Positions 24,196 through 31,825 of a stretch of 64,000 nucleotides of DNA are shown here, piece by piece. The DNA comes from Streptomyces graminofaciens. GTDB taxonomy: Bacteria > Actinomycetota > Actinomycetes > Streptomycetales > Streptomycetaceae. Position 1 is the first letter of the stretch. Each line of letters opens with the position of its first letter. Both the position numbers and the translations under genes were made by a program. The stretch is taken from the NCBI RefSeq assembly GCF_030294945.1, contig NZ_AP018448.1, positions 6,974,001-7,038,000 of the forward strand, read 5' to 3'. A model generated the notes under the pieces. The model saw nothing but the letters and a program-made list of their open reading frames with translations. It did not search any database and was not told where the DNA came from.

Positions 24196-24671
24196 GAGTG
24201 CCCGAACCAGCCGCACCGGTCCCCACCCCCCGACAGCCCCCCGCCCGCCAGGCCGATGGGTGGCCTTCACCCTCCTCCCCGGAGTCGTTGGGGCACGCGG
24301 GCTGGTTCCGCCTGACCCCCACGGAATTCGAGCACGCCATAGCGGCCCTGTGCCGAAGGGACGGATGCACTCAGGTCCGGACGTCCGGTGGGCCGGGTGA
24401 CCTCGGTGCCGACGTCATCGCCCGCACACCGGACGGGCGCAAGCTGGTCATCCAGTGCAAGCAGTACATCAACAAGGTCGGCAGCCCCGATGTGCAGAAG
24501 TTCGCGGGCACGGTCTTTCACCATCATCGTGCCGACGTCGCTCTGCTCGTGACGACGTCACGGCTCACTGCCCCGGCCGCCGACTACGCGCACCAGGTGG
24601 GTATCCGAACGGTGGACGCCGAACGACTCGACCGGTGGGCCAAGCGGGTCGGGCCGGCTCCCTGGAAGTGA
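23250..24671 (+). CDS. Two copies of an unknown domain fused to an Mrr-type restriction endonuclease domain
   Basis: A 473-residue protein. Residues about 1-124 and 192-315 are near-identical copies of an unrecognised domain (VLFPSPGHVGQVDIRLKAK, WEEELEEAKEDILGEG, YDRKYSEWRMPPGVNTG, VTTCEVTSYL). A Pro-Val then Asp-Pro repeat linker joins them. Residues about 350-470 are an Mrr/PD-(D/E)XK nuclease: FEHAIAALCRRDGC, GDLGADVIA (Asp388) and VIQCKQY (Gln402, Lys404), the D...QxK form. It probably recognises a ligand or DNA state with the doubled domain and cuts DNA with the other. GTG 23250 is chosen with AGGG 5 nt upstream; GTG 23199 is a longer alternative. Confidence 0.82.
   Translation: MLFPSPGHVGQVDIRLKAKRVLRSMSETRRAAWEEELEEAKEDILGEGAVLSTTEHRGTYDRKYSEWRMPPGVNTGVSSVDDGIARVSVVEYALAGTVTTCEVTSYLSGRSLFHEVVVGEIAVKETTEPVAPITSAPVPVPVPVPVPAPVPDPDPDPDPDPDPDPDPDPESPGGGGHPLAMLRPREELEAGVLFPSPGHVGQVDIRLKAKRVLRSMSEAHRAAWEEELEEVKEDILGEGVVLSTTERRGTYDRKYSEWRMPPGVNTGVSSVDDGIAKVSVVEYVIAGTVTTCEVTSYLNLRRLFHDVVVGEIEVKRVPEPAAPVPTPRQPPARQADGWPSPSSPESLGHAGWFRLTPTEFEHAIAALCRRDGCTQVRTSGGPGDLGADVIARTPDGRKLVIQCKQYINKVGSPDVQKFAGTVFHHHRADVALLVTTSRLTAPAADYAHQVGIRTVDAERLDRWAKRVGPAPWK
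23658..23758 (+). repeat. Hexanucleotide repeats encoding Pro-Val and Asp-Pro linkers
   Basis: CAGTCC/CAGTAC units pass into about nine perfect CAGACC units (23701-23754). They encode a rigid linker of alternating proline between the two copies of the duplicated domain and can vary in length without frameshift. Confidence 0.92.
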
Positions 24672-25011
24672 GGGGGGCGTGCGGAGGGAATACCGGGACG
24701 GCGACCGCAGGCACGTCGGAGCACGACTCGGTGTCCGGGCCACGGCCTCACCGACCGCCGCCCGGCGGAGCACCGAAGCGGAATCCGAGAGGAGGCTCGC
24801 GGCGAGGCAGCGCCGCTGCGGGCATGGAGACACTGGGCCGAGCAGCACATCTCAGAGGTACTGGCCGCATGCGGGCGTCGCGGCATTTTCGGTCGCCGGA
24901 GACGTCGCGGATCTCCCCCGGAGTCCACCCGGCCGGTAGTCGCTCGCTCACCGTCCGGAAGCCGAGACGGCCGCGTGACCGGCCGCCGACGTCACCTGTT
25001 TTGGGCCGGAG
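24672..25011. other. Intergenic stretch without a convincing gene
   Basis: No frame shows both a ribosome site and consistent third-position bias. A minus-strand frame at 24748-24951 begins SERLPAGWTPGEIRDVSGDR, which looks protein-like for about 30 residues and may be a degraded gene end. Nothing else is seen. Confidence 0.4.
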
Positions 25012-25212
25012 CTAGCCTGCCTTGCGTCGGGCCGTACCCATGTCCGAGGCCCTACCCATGTCCGAGAAGGAGGCGTGCGCGTCCTCGAACAGCAAGGTCT
25101 CGTCCTCCCCGAAGTCCGGGGCCTGGAACGGGTTCGTCGCCGGCGGCGGCGAGGCCGCCGTGGCAGAGCTGGGCGCCCCTTCCGGAGCGGAGAACAGTGA
25201 AGTCAGGTCGAT
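25012..25212 (-). pseudogene. Small coding-like frame lacking a normal start codon
   Basis: The minus strand reads DLTSLFSAPEGAPSS through FQAPDFGEDETLLFEDAHAS to TAG at 25012-25014, 66 codons with strong coding-type third positions. The expected start position is ATC (25212-25210), 7 nt after GGGAG, as if ATG had mutated. The frame is continuous with the upstream gene at 25282-25503 except for that gene's TAG stop, so it could also be a former C-terminal extension. Function unknown. Confidence 0.35.
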
Positions 25213-25281
25213 GAGAGGTCTCCCATTCGGTACAGGACCGTGAACGGACCTGGCGTGCCGTGACCGGGCACAGCGGTGGTC

Positions 25282-25503
25282 CTACAGCTTGCTCATCTTG
25301 GAGTACGGGCTCAGGATCCGCTGCTGGACCGAACCGAAGTCCACGAGGGCGGCGATCCCGTCCTCGATGCCGATCACTCGGCCGAGGCCGTACATGTCAT
25401 GTGTGACCTGGTCGCCCACGGCGAAATGCTTCGGAGACGGCGCGACCGGGGCTTTGAAGGGGCTGGTGGGCAGATAGCGCTTCGGTGCAGGTGGCTTTGT
25501 CAT
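25282..25503 (-). CDS. Small conserved protein with SH3/Tudor-like barrel motif
   Basis: A 73-residue protein from ATG 25503. After a Pro/Lys-rich N-terminus (TKPPAPKRYLPTSPFKAP) it carries a compact barrel-like motif, FAVGDQVTHDMYGLGRVIGIEDGIAALVDFG split over two strands, similar in style to the CarD/UvrD-tail VGDxVxHxxxGxGxV motif found in proteins that touch RNA polymerase or DNA. Small proteins with this motif are widespread in Streptomyces, with unknown role. No good ribosome site is seen (GGTG only). Confidence 0.7.
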   Translation of the reverse strand: MTKPPAPKRYLPTSPFKAPVAPSPKHFAVGDQVTHDMYGLGRVIGIEDGIAALVDFGSVQQRILSPYSKMSKL

Positions 25504-25610
25504 CGTCACCAGTATGGGCCCGCGTGTACCGCTCGCCGCAACCGTCTGCGTTCCGTTGTTTGTCACAGGCTCGGACGGCGGGAGCCGCTTGAGGAGAGGC
25601 ACTGGGCCGC

Positions 25611-25847
25611 TCACCGGTGTGACCTGCGGTTTCCTTGGCCGGCGCGGAGGCAGGGACGCACCCGCCGGCCACCTTGATCAACCGTGCTCGTCCGCTGGAT
25701 CTGGCACGCCATGGTGAGGGCGGCGCGCTCCAGCACAGCGAAAACCTGCTCGTCGCGGTCCTTGCCAAGCCCAGGAAGCCCACTCTCAAAGGTGTCGAAG
25801 ACGGCGTCGGCCGCGGCAGGCAGTGCTTCACCGGCCAGGGCGCCTCT
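25611..25847 (-). pseudogene. Gene fragment abutting the YCII remnant
   Basis: A minus-strand frame from 25847 to TGA 25611 reads RGALAGEALPAAADAVFDT, then FESGLPGLGKDRDEQVF and LERAALTMACQIQ, with good third-position bias, but starts abruptly with no start codon. It looks like the C-terminal part of a protein whose N-terminal half was lost at the junction with the plus-strand YCII fragment near 25840. Family not recognised. Confidence 0.4.
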
Positions 25848-26041
25848 GGGTCACCGACGGCCCGTTCGCCGAGACCAAGGACCTCATCGCCGGCTGGATG
25901 ATCATCGACGTCGACAGCTACGAGCGCGCCGTCGAGCTGGCCGGGGAGCTGTCGGCCGCCCCCGGGGCGGGCGGCAAGCCGATCCACGAGTGGCTGGAGC
26001 TGCGCCCGTTCCTGACCGCCCCGCCCACGATCACGGAGTGA
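25838..26041 (+). pseudogene. YCII-domain protein, N-terminal half missing
   Basis: From 25838 the plus strand reads GRLWVTDGPFAETKDLIAGW and on to IHEWLELRPF, the C-terminal half of a YCII (DGPF) domain protein ending at TGA 26041. The N-terminal strand with the family's conserved His/Asp residues is absent and upstream sequence belongs to another gene on the other strand. YCII genes normally precede a sigma factor of the type found next; here both members are damaged. Confidence 0.8.
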
Positions 26042-26049
26042 CCTCCCCG

Positions 26050-27227
26050 ATGGACGAGGCCCTGCTGCGCGGCCTCACACCGAGCGTGCTCACCGTCCTC
26101 GTCCGCCGCGGAGCCGACTTCGCGGCGGCCGAGGACGCCGTGCAGGACGCGCTCGTCGAGGCACTGCGCGTCTGGCCGGCCGACCCGCCGCGGGATGCCA
26201 AGGGCTGGCTGGTCACCGTGGCCTGGCGCAAGTTCCTCGACGCGGCACGCGCGGACACCGCCCGCCGTCGGCGGGAGGACCGCATCGAGGAGGAGCCGGC
26301 ACCCGGGCCCGCGCCCGCGGCCGACGACACGCTCCAGCTCTACTTCCTGTGCGCCCACCCCTCGCTGACGCCGTCGTCCGCGGTCGCGCTCACCCTGCGG
26401 GCTGTCGGCGGGCTGACCACCCGCCAGATCGCCCAGGCCTACCTCGTGCCCGAGGCGACCATGGCGTGGGGGTACCTCCCACGCCCTTAAGGCAGTGGGG
26501 GAGCATCAGCCGGGCCAAGCGCACCGTCTCCGGCGTACGCTTCGACCGGCCCGGCGACGTCGCCACCGTGCTGCGCGTCCTCTACCTGGTCTTCAACGAG
26601 GGCTACTCCGGCGACGTCGACCTCGCCGCCGAGGCCATCCGCCTCACCCGGCAGCTCGCGACCGCGATCGACCACCCCGAGGTGGCGGGGCTGCTCGCCC
26701 TCATGCTGCTCCACCACGCCCGTCGCGCCGCCCGGACCGCGCCCGACGGCAGCCTGGTACCGCTCGCCGAGCAGGACCGCGGCCGCTGGGACACGAAAGC
26801 GATCGCCGAGGGCGTCGAGATCCTCCAGGAGGCCCTCGCCCGCGACCGGCTGGGCGAGTTCCAGGCCCAGGCCGCCATCGCCGCCCTCCACGCGGACGCG
26901 CCCACCGCCGAGGAGACCGACTGGGTGCAGATCGTCGAGTGGTACGACGAGCTCGCGCGCCTGACCGACAGCCCGGTCGTCCGGCTCAACCGCGCGGTGG
27001 CCGTCGGCGAGGCCGACGGACCGCGCGCGGGCCTGGCGGCGCTCGCCGCGCTGGACGCCTCACTGCCCCGCCACACCGCGGTGGCCGCACACCTCCACGA
27101 ACGCGACGGCGACCTGGCGACGGCGGCACGGCTGTACGCCGAGGCGGCCCGAAAGGCACCCAACCTCGCCGAACGCGACCACCTGACCCGCCAGGCCGCC
27201 CGGCTCAACACCCGCCGATGCCGCTGA
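26050..27227 (+). pseudogene. ECF-type sigma factor (DUF6596 type), interrupted by a 37-bp insert
   Basis: ATG 26050 starts a sigma-70-like protein: region 2 (ADFAAAEDAVQDALVEALRV, GWLVTVAWRKFLDAARAD) and region 4 (LQLYFLCAHPSLTP, LTTRQIAQAYLVPEATMA). At 26467 the frame runs into a foreign palindromic sequence and stops at TAA 26488-26490. Family sequence resumes in another frame right after it (ISRAKRTVSGVRFDRPGDV) and continues through the DUF6596/TPR-like C-terminal region (VLYLVFNEGYSGDVDLAAEA to ERDHLTRQAARL) to 27227. Without the insert the join would read ATMA-(QR)-ISRAKR. The DNA-binding helix-turn-helix is cut, so the gene is inactive unless the insert is removed. Confidence 0.9.
26467..26503. 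mobile_element. 37-bp palindromic insert inside the sigma factor gene
   Basis: The inserted bases begin TGGGGGTACCTCCCAC, contain CCTTAAGG, and end GTGGGGGAG, giving nested inverted repeats (GGGGGTACCTCCC; CTCCCAC with GTGGGGGAG). This is the style of the small dispersed palindromic elements common in Streptomyces intergenic DNA. It replaces about 5 bp of the gene and adds a stop codon. It carries no gene and must be moved by outside factors, if mobile at all. Confidence 0.7.
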
Positions 27228-27509
27228 CGGGCCGGCCGTCACAAGGCCCGTCCAAGGTGGTTCGTCGATCCGAATACTTTCCGAAGTTCGCATGTGATGA
27301 TCAGCGCCGTCCTCGCCACGGCTGTCGTCGTGGGCGTGCCCACGGTTGCCTATTGCGCGCATCCGGTTGGGCCGCAGCACCCGCCAGTCGGCTGAGGCGG
27401 ATACAGCGGGCCGAGCAGCCGCCGACCCGGTTCGCCCCCCGACCCGGTTCGCCCCCCGACCCCCCTCAGGTCTACCGGCCGTCACCCCGGGCCCCGCACA
27501 ATCACCGGT

Positions 27510-28646
27510 ATGACGATCACCACGGGCATGTCGTCGCCCACGCACCACACGCCCGTCGCACTCGTCCGGGGGTTGCTGACGGGTGGGGTGATCGGGACAT
27601 CGCTGGCCGCTTTCGTCGTCGGCGTCGTCATCGAGAACGTGCCGTTGTTCGTCGCGGGGCTGAGCCTGCCCGTGGTCTATGGGCTGCTCTTCTTCCTCGC
27701 CGGTGCGCCGAGGCGTGCTCGGGAGGCGGCCGTCGTACCCCGTACGGCGCTCGCGATGATCGAGAGCCTGCACGCCGTCGGGGGTGAGTCGAGCGATGTG
27801 CCGGTGCGGTTCGATCTCACCGTCGCGCCGGACGACGCGCCGGCGTACCGCGTCGAGATCACACAGGACATCAACCTCGTCGATCTGCCCGACTACCGGC
27901 CGCGCGGGGTCCTGGTGGTCGAGTATCCGCCGGACCGGCCGTGGCGGGTGCGGATCGTGAAGCGGCCGACGCCGGAGTGGGAGGACCGGGTGGCCGGGGC
28001 CCGCCTCGACTCGGCGCCCGGGCCGACGCTGGTGAAGGAGCCCCCGGAGGGCCGTGCCTTCGGCTTCGTCGCACTCCTCGGGCTGCTGCTCGGCGCGGCC
28101 GCCGTGATCGTGCTGTTCCGCGCGGACCTGTTCGGGGAGGACGCCGGCGCGCAGTCGTCCTCCTCCCCGAAGCCGTCCGTCTCCTCCTCGTCGTCGACCA
28201 CGGTCGTGTCGTCGGCGACCGGCACGGTCACCCTCGGCCCGGACCAGTCGTTCCTCGACAAGGGCGAGCTGCGCCGGGCCGTCGACGCGCTCACCAAGGG
28301 CGAGGGCGAGGGCAAGGGCAAGGGCAAGAGCGAGGGCGAGGGCGAGGGCGCGCGCCTGGCGCTCACCGTCGTCGTGCAGGAGCGCCTGCTGTCGGTCGTG
28401 TTCTCCCCCAGCGGCTCGCAGGCCCCGCGGTTCGACCCGCGTTCCCTGCCCTACGACCGTTTGCCGGCCCTGGTCGAGGAGGCCACCACCACCCTCGGCG
28501 TCGACTCGCCGCGGACCTGGCAGATCACTTTCGACAACCTCACCGGCCCCCTCACCGCCAGGGTCGGGGTGACCGGCCCCGAGGGCACGGCCTCGCTGGA
28601 GGCGGACGCGAAGGGCAAGGTGCTGCGACGCACCCCGGCTCGCTGA
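27510..28646 (+). CDS. Membrane protein with extracellular low-complexity linker, function unknown
   Basis: A 378-residue protein. Residues 19-65 hold two adjacent membrane helices (GVIGTSLAAFVVGVVI; LFVAGLSLPVVYGLLFF), residues 80-180 a soluble domain (VPVRFDLTVAPDDAPAYRV, RPRGVLVVEYPPDRPWRVRIV), residues 187-210 a third helix, then a Ser-rich linker, a Gly-Glu-Lys repeat (EGEGKGKGKSEGEGEG) and a C-terminal soluble part. No ribosome site is visible; CACAAT lies 7-13 nt upstream of ATG, so the message may be leaderless. It precedes the DUF3592 gene by 69 bp and may share its operon. Confidence 0.7.
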   Translation: MTITTGMSSPTHHTPVALVRGLLTGGVIGTSLAAFVVGVVIENVPLFVAGLSLPVVYGLLFFLAGAPRRAREAAVVPRTALAMIESLHAVGGESSDVPVRFDLTVAPDDAPAYRVEITQDINLVDLPDYRPRGVLVVEYPPDRPWRVRIVKRPTPEWEDRVAGARLDSAPGPTLVKEPPEGRAFGFVALLGLLLGAAAVIVLFRADLFGEDAGAQSSSSPKPSVSSSSSTTVVSSATGTVTLGPDQSFLDKGELRRAVDALTKGEGEGKGKGKSEGEGEGARLALTVVVQERLLSVVFSPSGSQAPRFDPRSLPYDRLPALVEEATTTLGVDSPRTWQITFDNLTGPLTARVGVTGPEGTASLEADAKGKVLRRTPAR

Positions 28647-28715
28647 CCGGCATACAAACGGCATCAGCAACGGCATGAGCAACGCCAGGAGCAACGGCAG
28701 GAGGAAGGAAGGCGC

Positions 28716-29576
28716 ATGGGCCTGCACGGGTATCTGGCGCTGTGGCGCGGGGTGTTCGGCACGCTGGCGCTGCTCGCCTACGGGCGGTCGCTGGCCGGGA
28801 AGACCCGGGCCCAGCGCATGATCCGGGTCATGGGACGCATCGAGCGGGTGCGGGAGCCCAGACACGGAACCTCCCAGAAGGACGGGATACCCGTGGTCGT
28901 CTCCTTCCGCGACCCGTCCACCGGGCAGGAGTTCACCGTGACGAACGACGGTGAGCGCGGCGAGAAGGTCACCACGGCGTGGCCGGGCCGCGAGATCGGG
29001 GTCTGTTACCCGCCCGGGAGCCCCCACGCCTTCCGGTTCACCGGCGACCTCCAGGACGGCCGGTACGGACTAGGGTGGCCGAACTTCGCGGTCTTCCTGA
29101 TCTACGTCGGGCTGGTGGTCGTCGCCACGGTCGACTGGGGCTGGCCATGGGCCCTGCTCGGCTTCGGCGGGCCCTGGACCCTCCTCATCGCGTACTACCT
29201 GCCCCAGAACGCCCGCCACACGAGCCGCCGTATCGACAGGCTCACCTCCGCGGTCCCCGTCCAGGGCCGCGTCGTCGCCGTACTCGAGGACGTCAGCACC
29301 GACGAGGACGGCCACACCTCCACCAGCCACACACCGGTCGTCGCCTTCACCACCCGCGAGGGCACGGCCGTCACCGCCTACTGCGACTCCGGGCTGCGGA
29401 ACCCCGCCGACGCGTACGACCGGGACATCACGATCCACCACGCGCCCGACGACCCGGCCGTCTTCACCCCGGACCTCGCGGACGAACACCGCTCCCGGAG
29501 GCTGGACCTCACCTTCAGCGTCGTGGCCGTACTCATCGGAGTGGCGGCGGTCGTCGTGGGAGCGGTGGCGTTGTGA
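28716..29576 (+). CDS. DUF3592-type membrane protein
   Basis: A 286-residue protein from ATG 28716 behind AGGAGGAAGGAAGG. It has an N-terminal hydrophobic segment, a DUF3592-like soluble part (MGRIERVREPRHG, IPVVVSFRDPSTGQEFTV, GREIGVCYPPGSPHAF), two membrane helices (about 125-165), a second DUF3592-like segment (VQGRVVAVLEDV, HTPVVAFTTREGTAV, DITIHHAPDDPAVF) and a last C-terminal helix. So the soluble unit is duplicated. Function unknown. Its stop overlaps the start of the SMI1/KNR4 gene as GTGA. Confidence 0.78.
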   Translation: MGLHGYLALWRGVFGTLALLAYGRSLAGKTRAQRMIRVMGRIERVREPRHGTSQKDGIPVVVSFRDPSTGQEFTVTNDGERGEKVTTAWPGREIGVCYPPGSPHAFRFTGDLQDGRYGLGWPNFAVFLIYVGLVVVATVDWGWPWALLGFGGPWTLLIAYYLPQNARHTSRRIDRLTSAVPVQGRVVAVLEDVSTDEDGHTSTSHTPVVAFTTREGTAVTAYCDSGLRNPADAYDRDITIHHAPDDPAVFTPDLADEHRSRRLDLTFSVVAVLIGVAAVVVGAVAL

Positions 29577-30517
29577 CACCCGGCAGGCGGTGGGGCGGGC
29601 CGAGTGCGGACGCGTACGACCGGCTCGTACGGCTCGTCGCGCCGCCTGCCGTGGCCGTCGAAGCCCATGGGGACTGGGACGCCGTCGAGAGCTCGCTCGG
29701 GGTGCGGCTGCCCGGGGACTACCGGCGGATGGTCGAGACGTACGGGTGGGGGGAGTTCTGCGACTTCCTGTATCTGCGGACGCCGTTCGGGACGAGTGCG
29801 CACAACGGGCTGGCGTGGCAGGCCGGGCGGGAGACGGGGGTGCCCGAGTGGGACCGGGAGCGCTACCCGTATCCGCTGCGCCCCGCTCCGGGCGCGCTGC
29901 TGCTCTGGGGCCGCACGATGGACGCCGACCGGCTCTGCTGGCTCACCGAGGGGGAGCCCGAGGAGTGGCCTGTGGTCGTGTGGAGCAGGGACGGCTGGTA
30001 CGAGACCCACGCGACGGGCGCGGCCGGGTTCGTCGGGGGCTGGGCCGGCGCGACCCTCACCTCCCCCTTGCTCGTGGACATGGAGCCGGACCTCGCGCCA
30101 TGGTTCAACGCCTTCCGGCCGCGCCTCCACCGGTGCCTGCGGCTGTCCGAGGGGCCGTACGCCCACCCCGAGCGACTACGGCGGCTGCGCGCGGCCCTGG
30201 CTCCCACCGTGGACCGGGGTTCGTGGAGGTCCGAGCCTCACGAGAGCGCCCACGAGAGCGCCCACGAGAGCGGGTACGCGAGCGGCTACGAGTCGGCGCA
30301 GGACCACTTCGCGACCGTCGACAGCGACTGGCTGATCACGTACGACATGGCCCGCCCGCATCAGATCCGGATCAGTTTCCCGCCGGAGCACCGAGGACGG
30401 GCCCGGCGACGGATCCTCGCCGCCGTCCGGGACATGGGCTGCCGGGTGCTGGAGATCACCACCGTGGGCGGACGCACGCTGGAGGACTGGGACGCCGCCA
30501 CGGAAGAGGACGGGTGA
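29573..30517 (+). CDS. SMI1/KNR4 (SUKH) superfamily protein
   Basis: A 314-residue cytoplasmic protein from GTG 29573, overlapping the upstream gene by 4 bp. The N-terminal half is a SUKH fold: WDAVESSLGVRLPGDYRRMV, YGWGEFCDFLYLRTPFG, LLLWGRTMDADRLCWLTEGEP, WPVVVWSRDGWYETHATGAAGF and a closing helix to about 205. In bacteria SUKH proteins are often immunity proteins against polymorphic toxins. A spacer with repeated HESAHESAHESGY follows, then a C-terminal domain (SDWLITYDMARPHQIRISFP, VRDMGCRVLEITTVGGRTL). No toxin gene is adjacent. The C-terminal domain is not recognised. Confidence 0.82.
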   Translation: MTPGRRWGGPSADAYDRLVRLVAPPAVAVEAHGDWDAVESSLGVRLPGDYRRMVETYGWGEFCDFLYLRTPFGTSAHNGLAWQAGRETGVPEWDRERYPYPLRPAPGALLLWGRTMDADRLCWLTEGEPEEWPVVVWSRDGWYETHATGAAGFVGGWAGATLTSPLLVDMEPDLAPWFNAFRPRLHRCLRLSEGPYAHPERLRRLRAALAPTVDRGSWRSEPHESAHESAHESGYASGYESAQDHFATVDSDWLITYDMARPHQIRISFPPEHRGRARRRILAAVRDMGCRVLEITTVGGRTLEDWDAATEEDG

Positions 30518-30558
30518 CCGAGGACGGGTGACCGAGGACGGGTGACCGAGGACGGGTG
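30506..30558 (+). repeat. 14-bp tandem repeat spanning a stop codon
   Basis: GAGGACGGGTGACC occurs in almost four copies (30506, 30520, 30534, 30548), then variants to about 30600. The first copy contains the TGA stop of the SMI1/KNR4 gene, so copy-number change could not lengthen the protein but alters its 3' untranslated region. Confidence 0.9.
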
Positions 30559-30605
30559 CGTGACCGGGGACGGCGACCGAGGACGGGTGCGTGACCGGGG
30601 ACGAC

Positions 30606-30648
30606 GCCGGGTGCACCTCCGGAAGGGGAGCCCGGAGGTGCACCCGGC
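30606..30648. terminator. Bidirectional terminator
   Basis: GCCGGGTGCACCTCCGG (30606-30622) pairs perfectly with CCGGAGGTGCACCCGGC (30632-30648), a 17-bp stem between two converging genes. Confidence 0.85.
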
Positions 30649-30683
30649 GGGGCGGGTCGTGCTGAATGGAAGTCGCCCGCGGC

Positions 30684-30866
30684 TCAGGCGCGCTGCCCCC
30701 GCCCCCGCAGAAGGCTGACGCCCGCCCCCAGCGAGACGACGCCCATGCCGACCGCCGTGGCTATGCCCTGGGCGCCGTCGACCACGAACGGGGCGACCGC
30801 TGCGACGGCCAGGTTGAACAGGAACAGGAACCACAGGACGGGCTTCGAGCCGAGCAGCGCCTTCAT
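30684..30866 (-). CDS. 60-residue membrane protein
   Basis: Short protein from ATG 30866 with AAAGG upstream. Two predicted helices, VLWFLFLFNLAVAAVAPFVV and a second one about ATAVGMGVVSLGAGVSLL, end in an Arg-rich tail RGRGQRA. A small two-helix membrane protein of unknown role. Monocistronic, ending toward a strong bidirectional terminator. Confidence 0.7.
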   Translation of the reverse strand: MKALLGSKPVLWFLFLFNLAVAAVAPFVVDGAQGIATAVGMGVVSLGAGVSLLRGRGQRA

Positions 30867-31023
30867 GGGAGTTACCTTTCGGGGAGGTTCTCGGAGAGTC
30901 GCGGACCTCCCCGGCGGGGAGTCGCTGACCTTGTGACCTCTACGATTCCGTCCGGCGCGCGACGGAACGAGGGAGTGCTCTCCCGACCCCGGGGTGTAGC
31001 CGGCTACACCGTCGAAGGGGTGC

Positions 31024-31692
31024 TCAGCGCGGCGCGAGCGTGGTGAAGGCCTCGTCCAGGAGCGCGACCAGGTCGAGGTCGCCGTCGGAGTCCGTCCAGT
31101 GGTCGAGCGCCACCATGAGGCAGTCGAGGGCGGCGGCGGCCCGTACCGTTTCGGCGAGGGTGGGGGGCTGCGGCGCGGAGCCCGGCCGGGCGTGGCGTTC
31201 GGCGAGGGCCTGGGCCAGGGCGGGACGCCAGCCGTGCTGCTTCTCCCGCTGGCGTGCGCACAACTGGGGCGTGTCCCGTACGAGTACGGCCGTGGCGAGC
31301 GAGGCGACCGGGTCCTCGTGGTAGCGGGCGATGACGGTGTCCATCGCGTGCCGTAGCGCCGTCCAGTCGTCCTCGGCGGCGGGGCGGGCGCGCAGGGCGT
31401 CGGCGAGCCGGGTGCCGTGGGCGTCGAAGGCGCCGAGGACCGCGTCCTCCTTCGTGCCGAAGTAGCGCAGGAAGGTGCTCCGGGAGACGCCGGCGGCTGC
31501 CGCCAGGTCGTCGAGGGTGACCTTGTCGAAGCCCTCGCGACGGAACAACTCGAAGGCCACCTGGGCCAGTTGGGCCCGTACGGCGGCCCGGGCGATGTCC
31601 CTGGTGCTGGTGCGCCCGGCCTCGGAGCTGGTGCGTCTCGCCTCGGTGTTCGTGCGTTCGGCCCCGGTGTTCGTATGTCCTGCTCCGCTCAC
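31024..31692 (-). CDS. TetR-family transcriptional regulator
   Basis: A 222-residue regulator. The DNA-binding domain is classical: AQVAFELFRREGFDKVTLDD, then LAAAAGVSRSTFLRYFGTKED (about 43-80). The C-terminal ligand domain is helical (AVLVRDTPQLCARQREKQHG to LDEAFTTLAPR). The first 30 residues consist of imperfect TNTEAxRTSSEAGRTST repeats, longer than usual, so translation may really begin downstream; GTG 31692 is the longest start. It is divergent from an F420-dependent reductase gene, and an inverted repeat at 31751-31767 between them is the likely operator. Confidence 0.88.
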   Translation of the reverse strand: MSGAGHTNTGAERTNTEARRTSSEAGRTSTRDIARAAVRAQLAQVAFELFRREGFDKVTLDDLAAAAGVSRSTFLRYFGTKEDAVLGAFDAHGTRLADALRARPAAEDDWTALRHAMDTVIARYHEDPVASLATAVLVRDTPQLCARQREKQHGWRPALAQALAERHARPGSAPQPPTLAETVRAAAALDCLMVALDHWTDSDGDLDLVALLDEAFTTLAPR

Positions 31693-31750
31693 CCGCCCAG
31701 GCTACCTCCCACTCGACGCTCGCTTGCAGGAGTGGTTCTCAGTGGCTAGC

Positions 31751-31767
31751 GTGACACTCAGTTTCAC
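31751..31767. promoter_or_regulatory. Candidate TetR operator, GTGACACTCAGTTTCAC
   Basis: Imperfect inverted repeat GTGACACT-C-AGTTTCAC in the divergent promoter region, next to TAGCGT, which may serve as a -10 box for the leftward or rightward gene. The TetR gene begins 59 bp to the left, the reductase gene 59 bp to the right. Confidence 0.5.
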
Positions 31768-31825
31768 ATACAAATCTCGACTTCAGTTGCCAATCCCTCG
31801 GCCAGTGACTTCGGAGCGGACCCCC

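Noticed and set aside
25022..25243. 73-codon plus-strand frame
   Set aside because: Third-position bias favours the minus strand, which gives a more protein-like sequence; the plus frame has no ribosome site.
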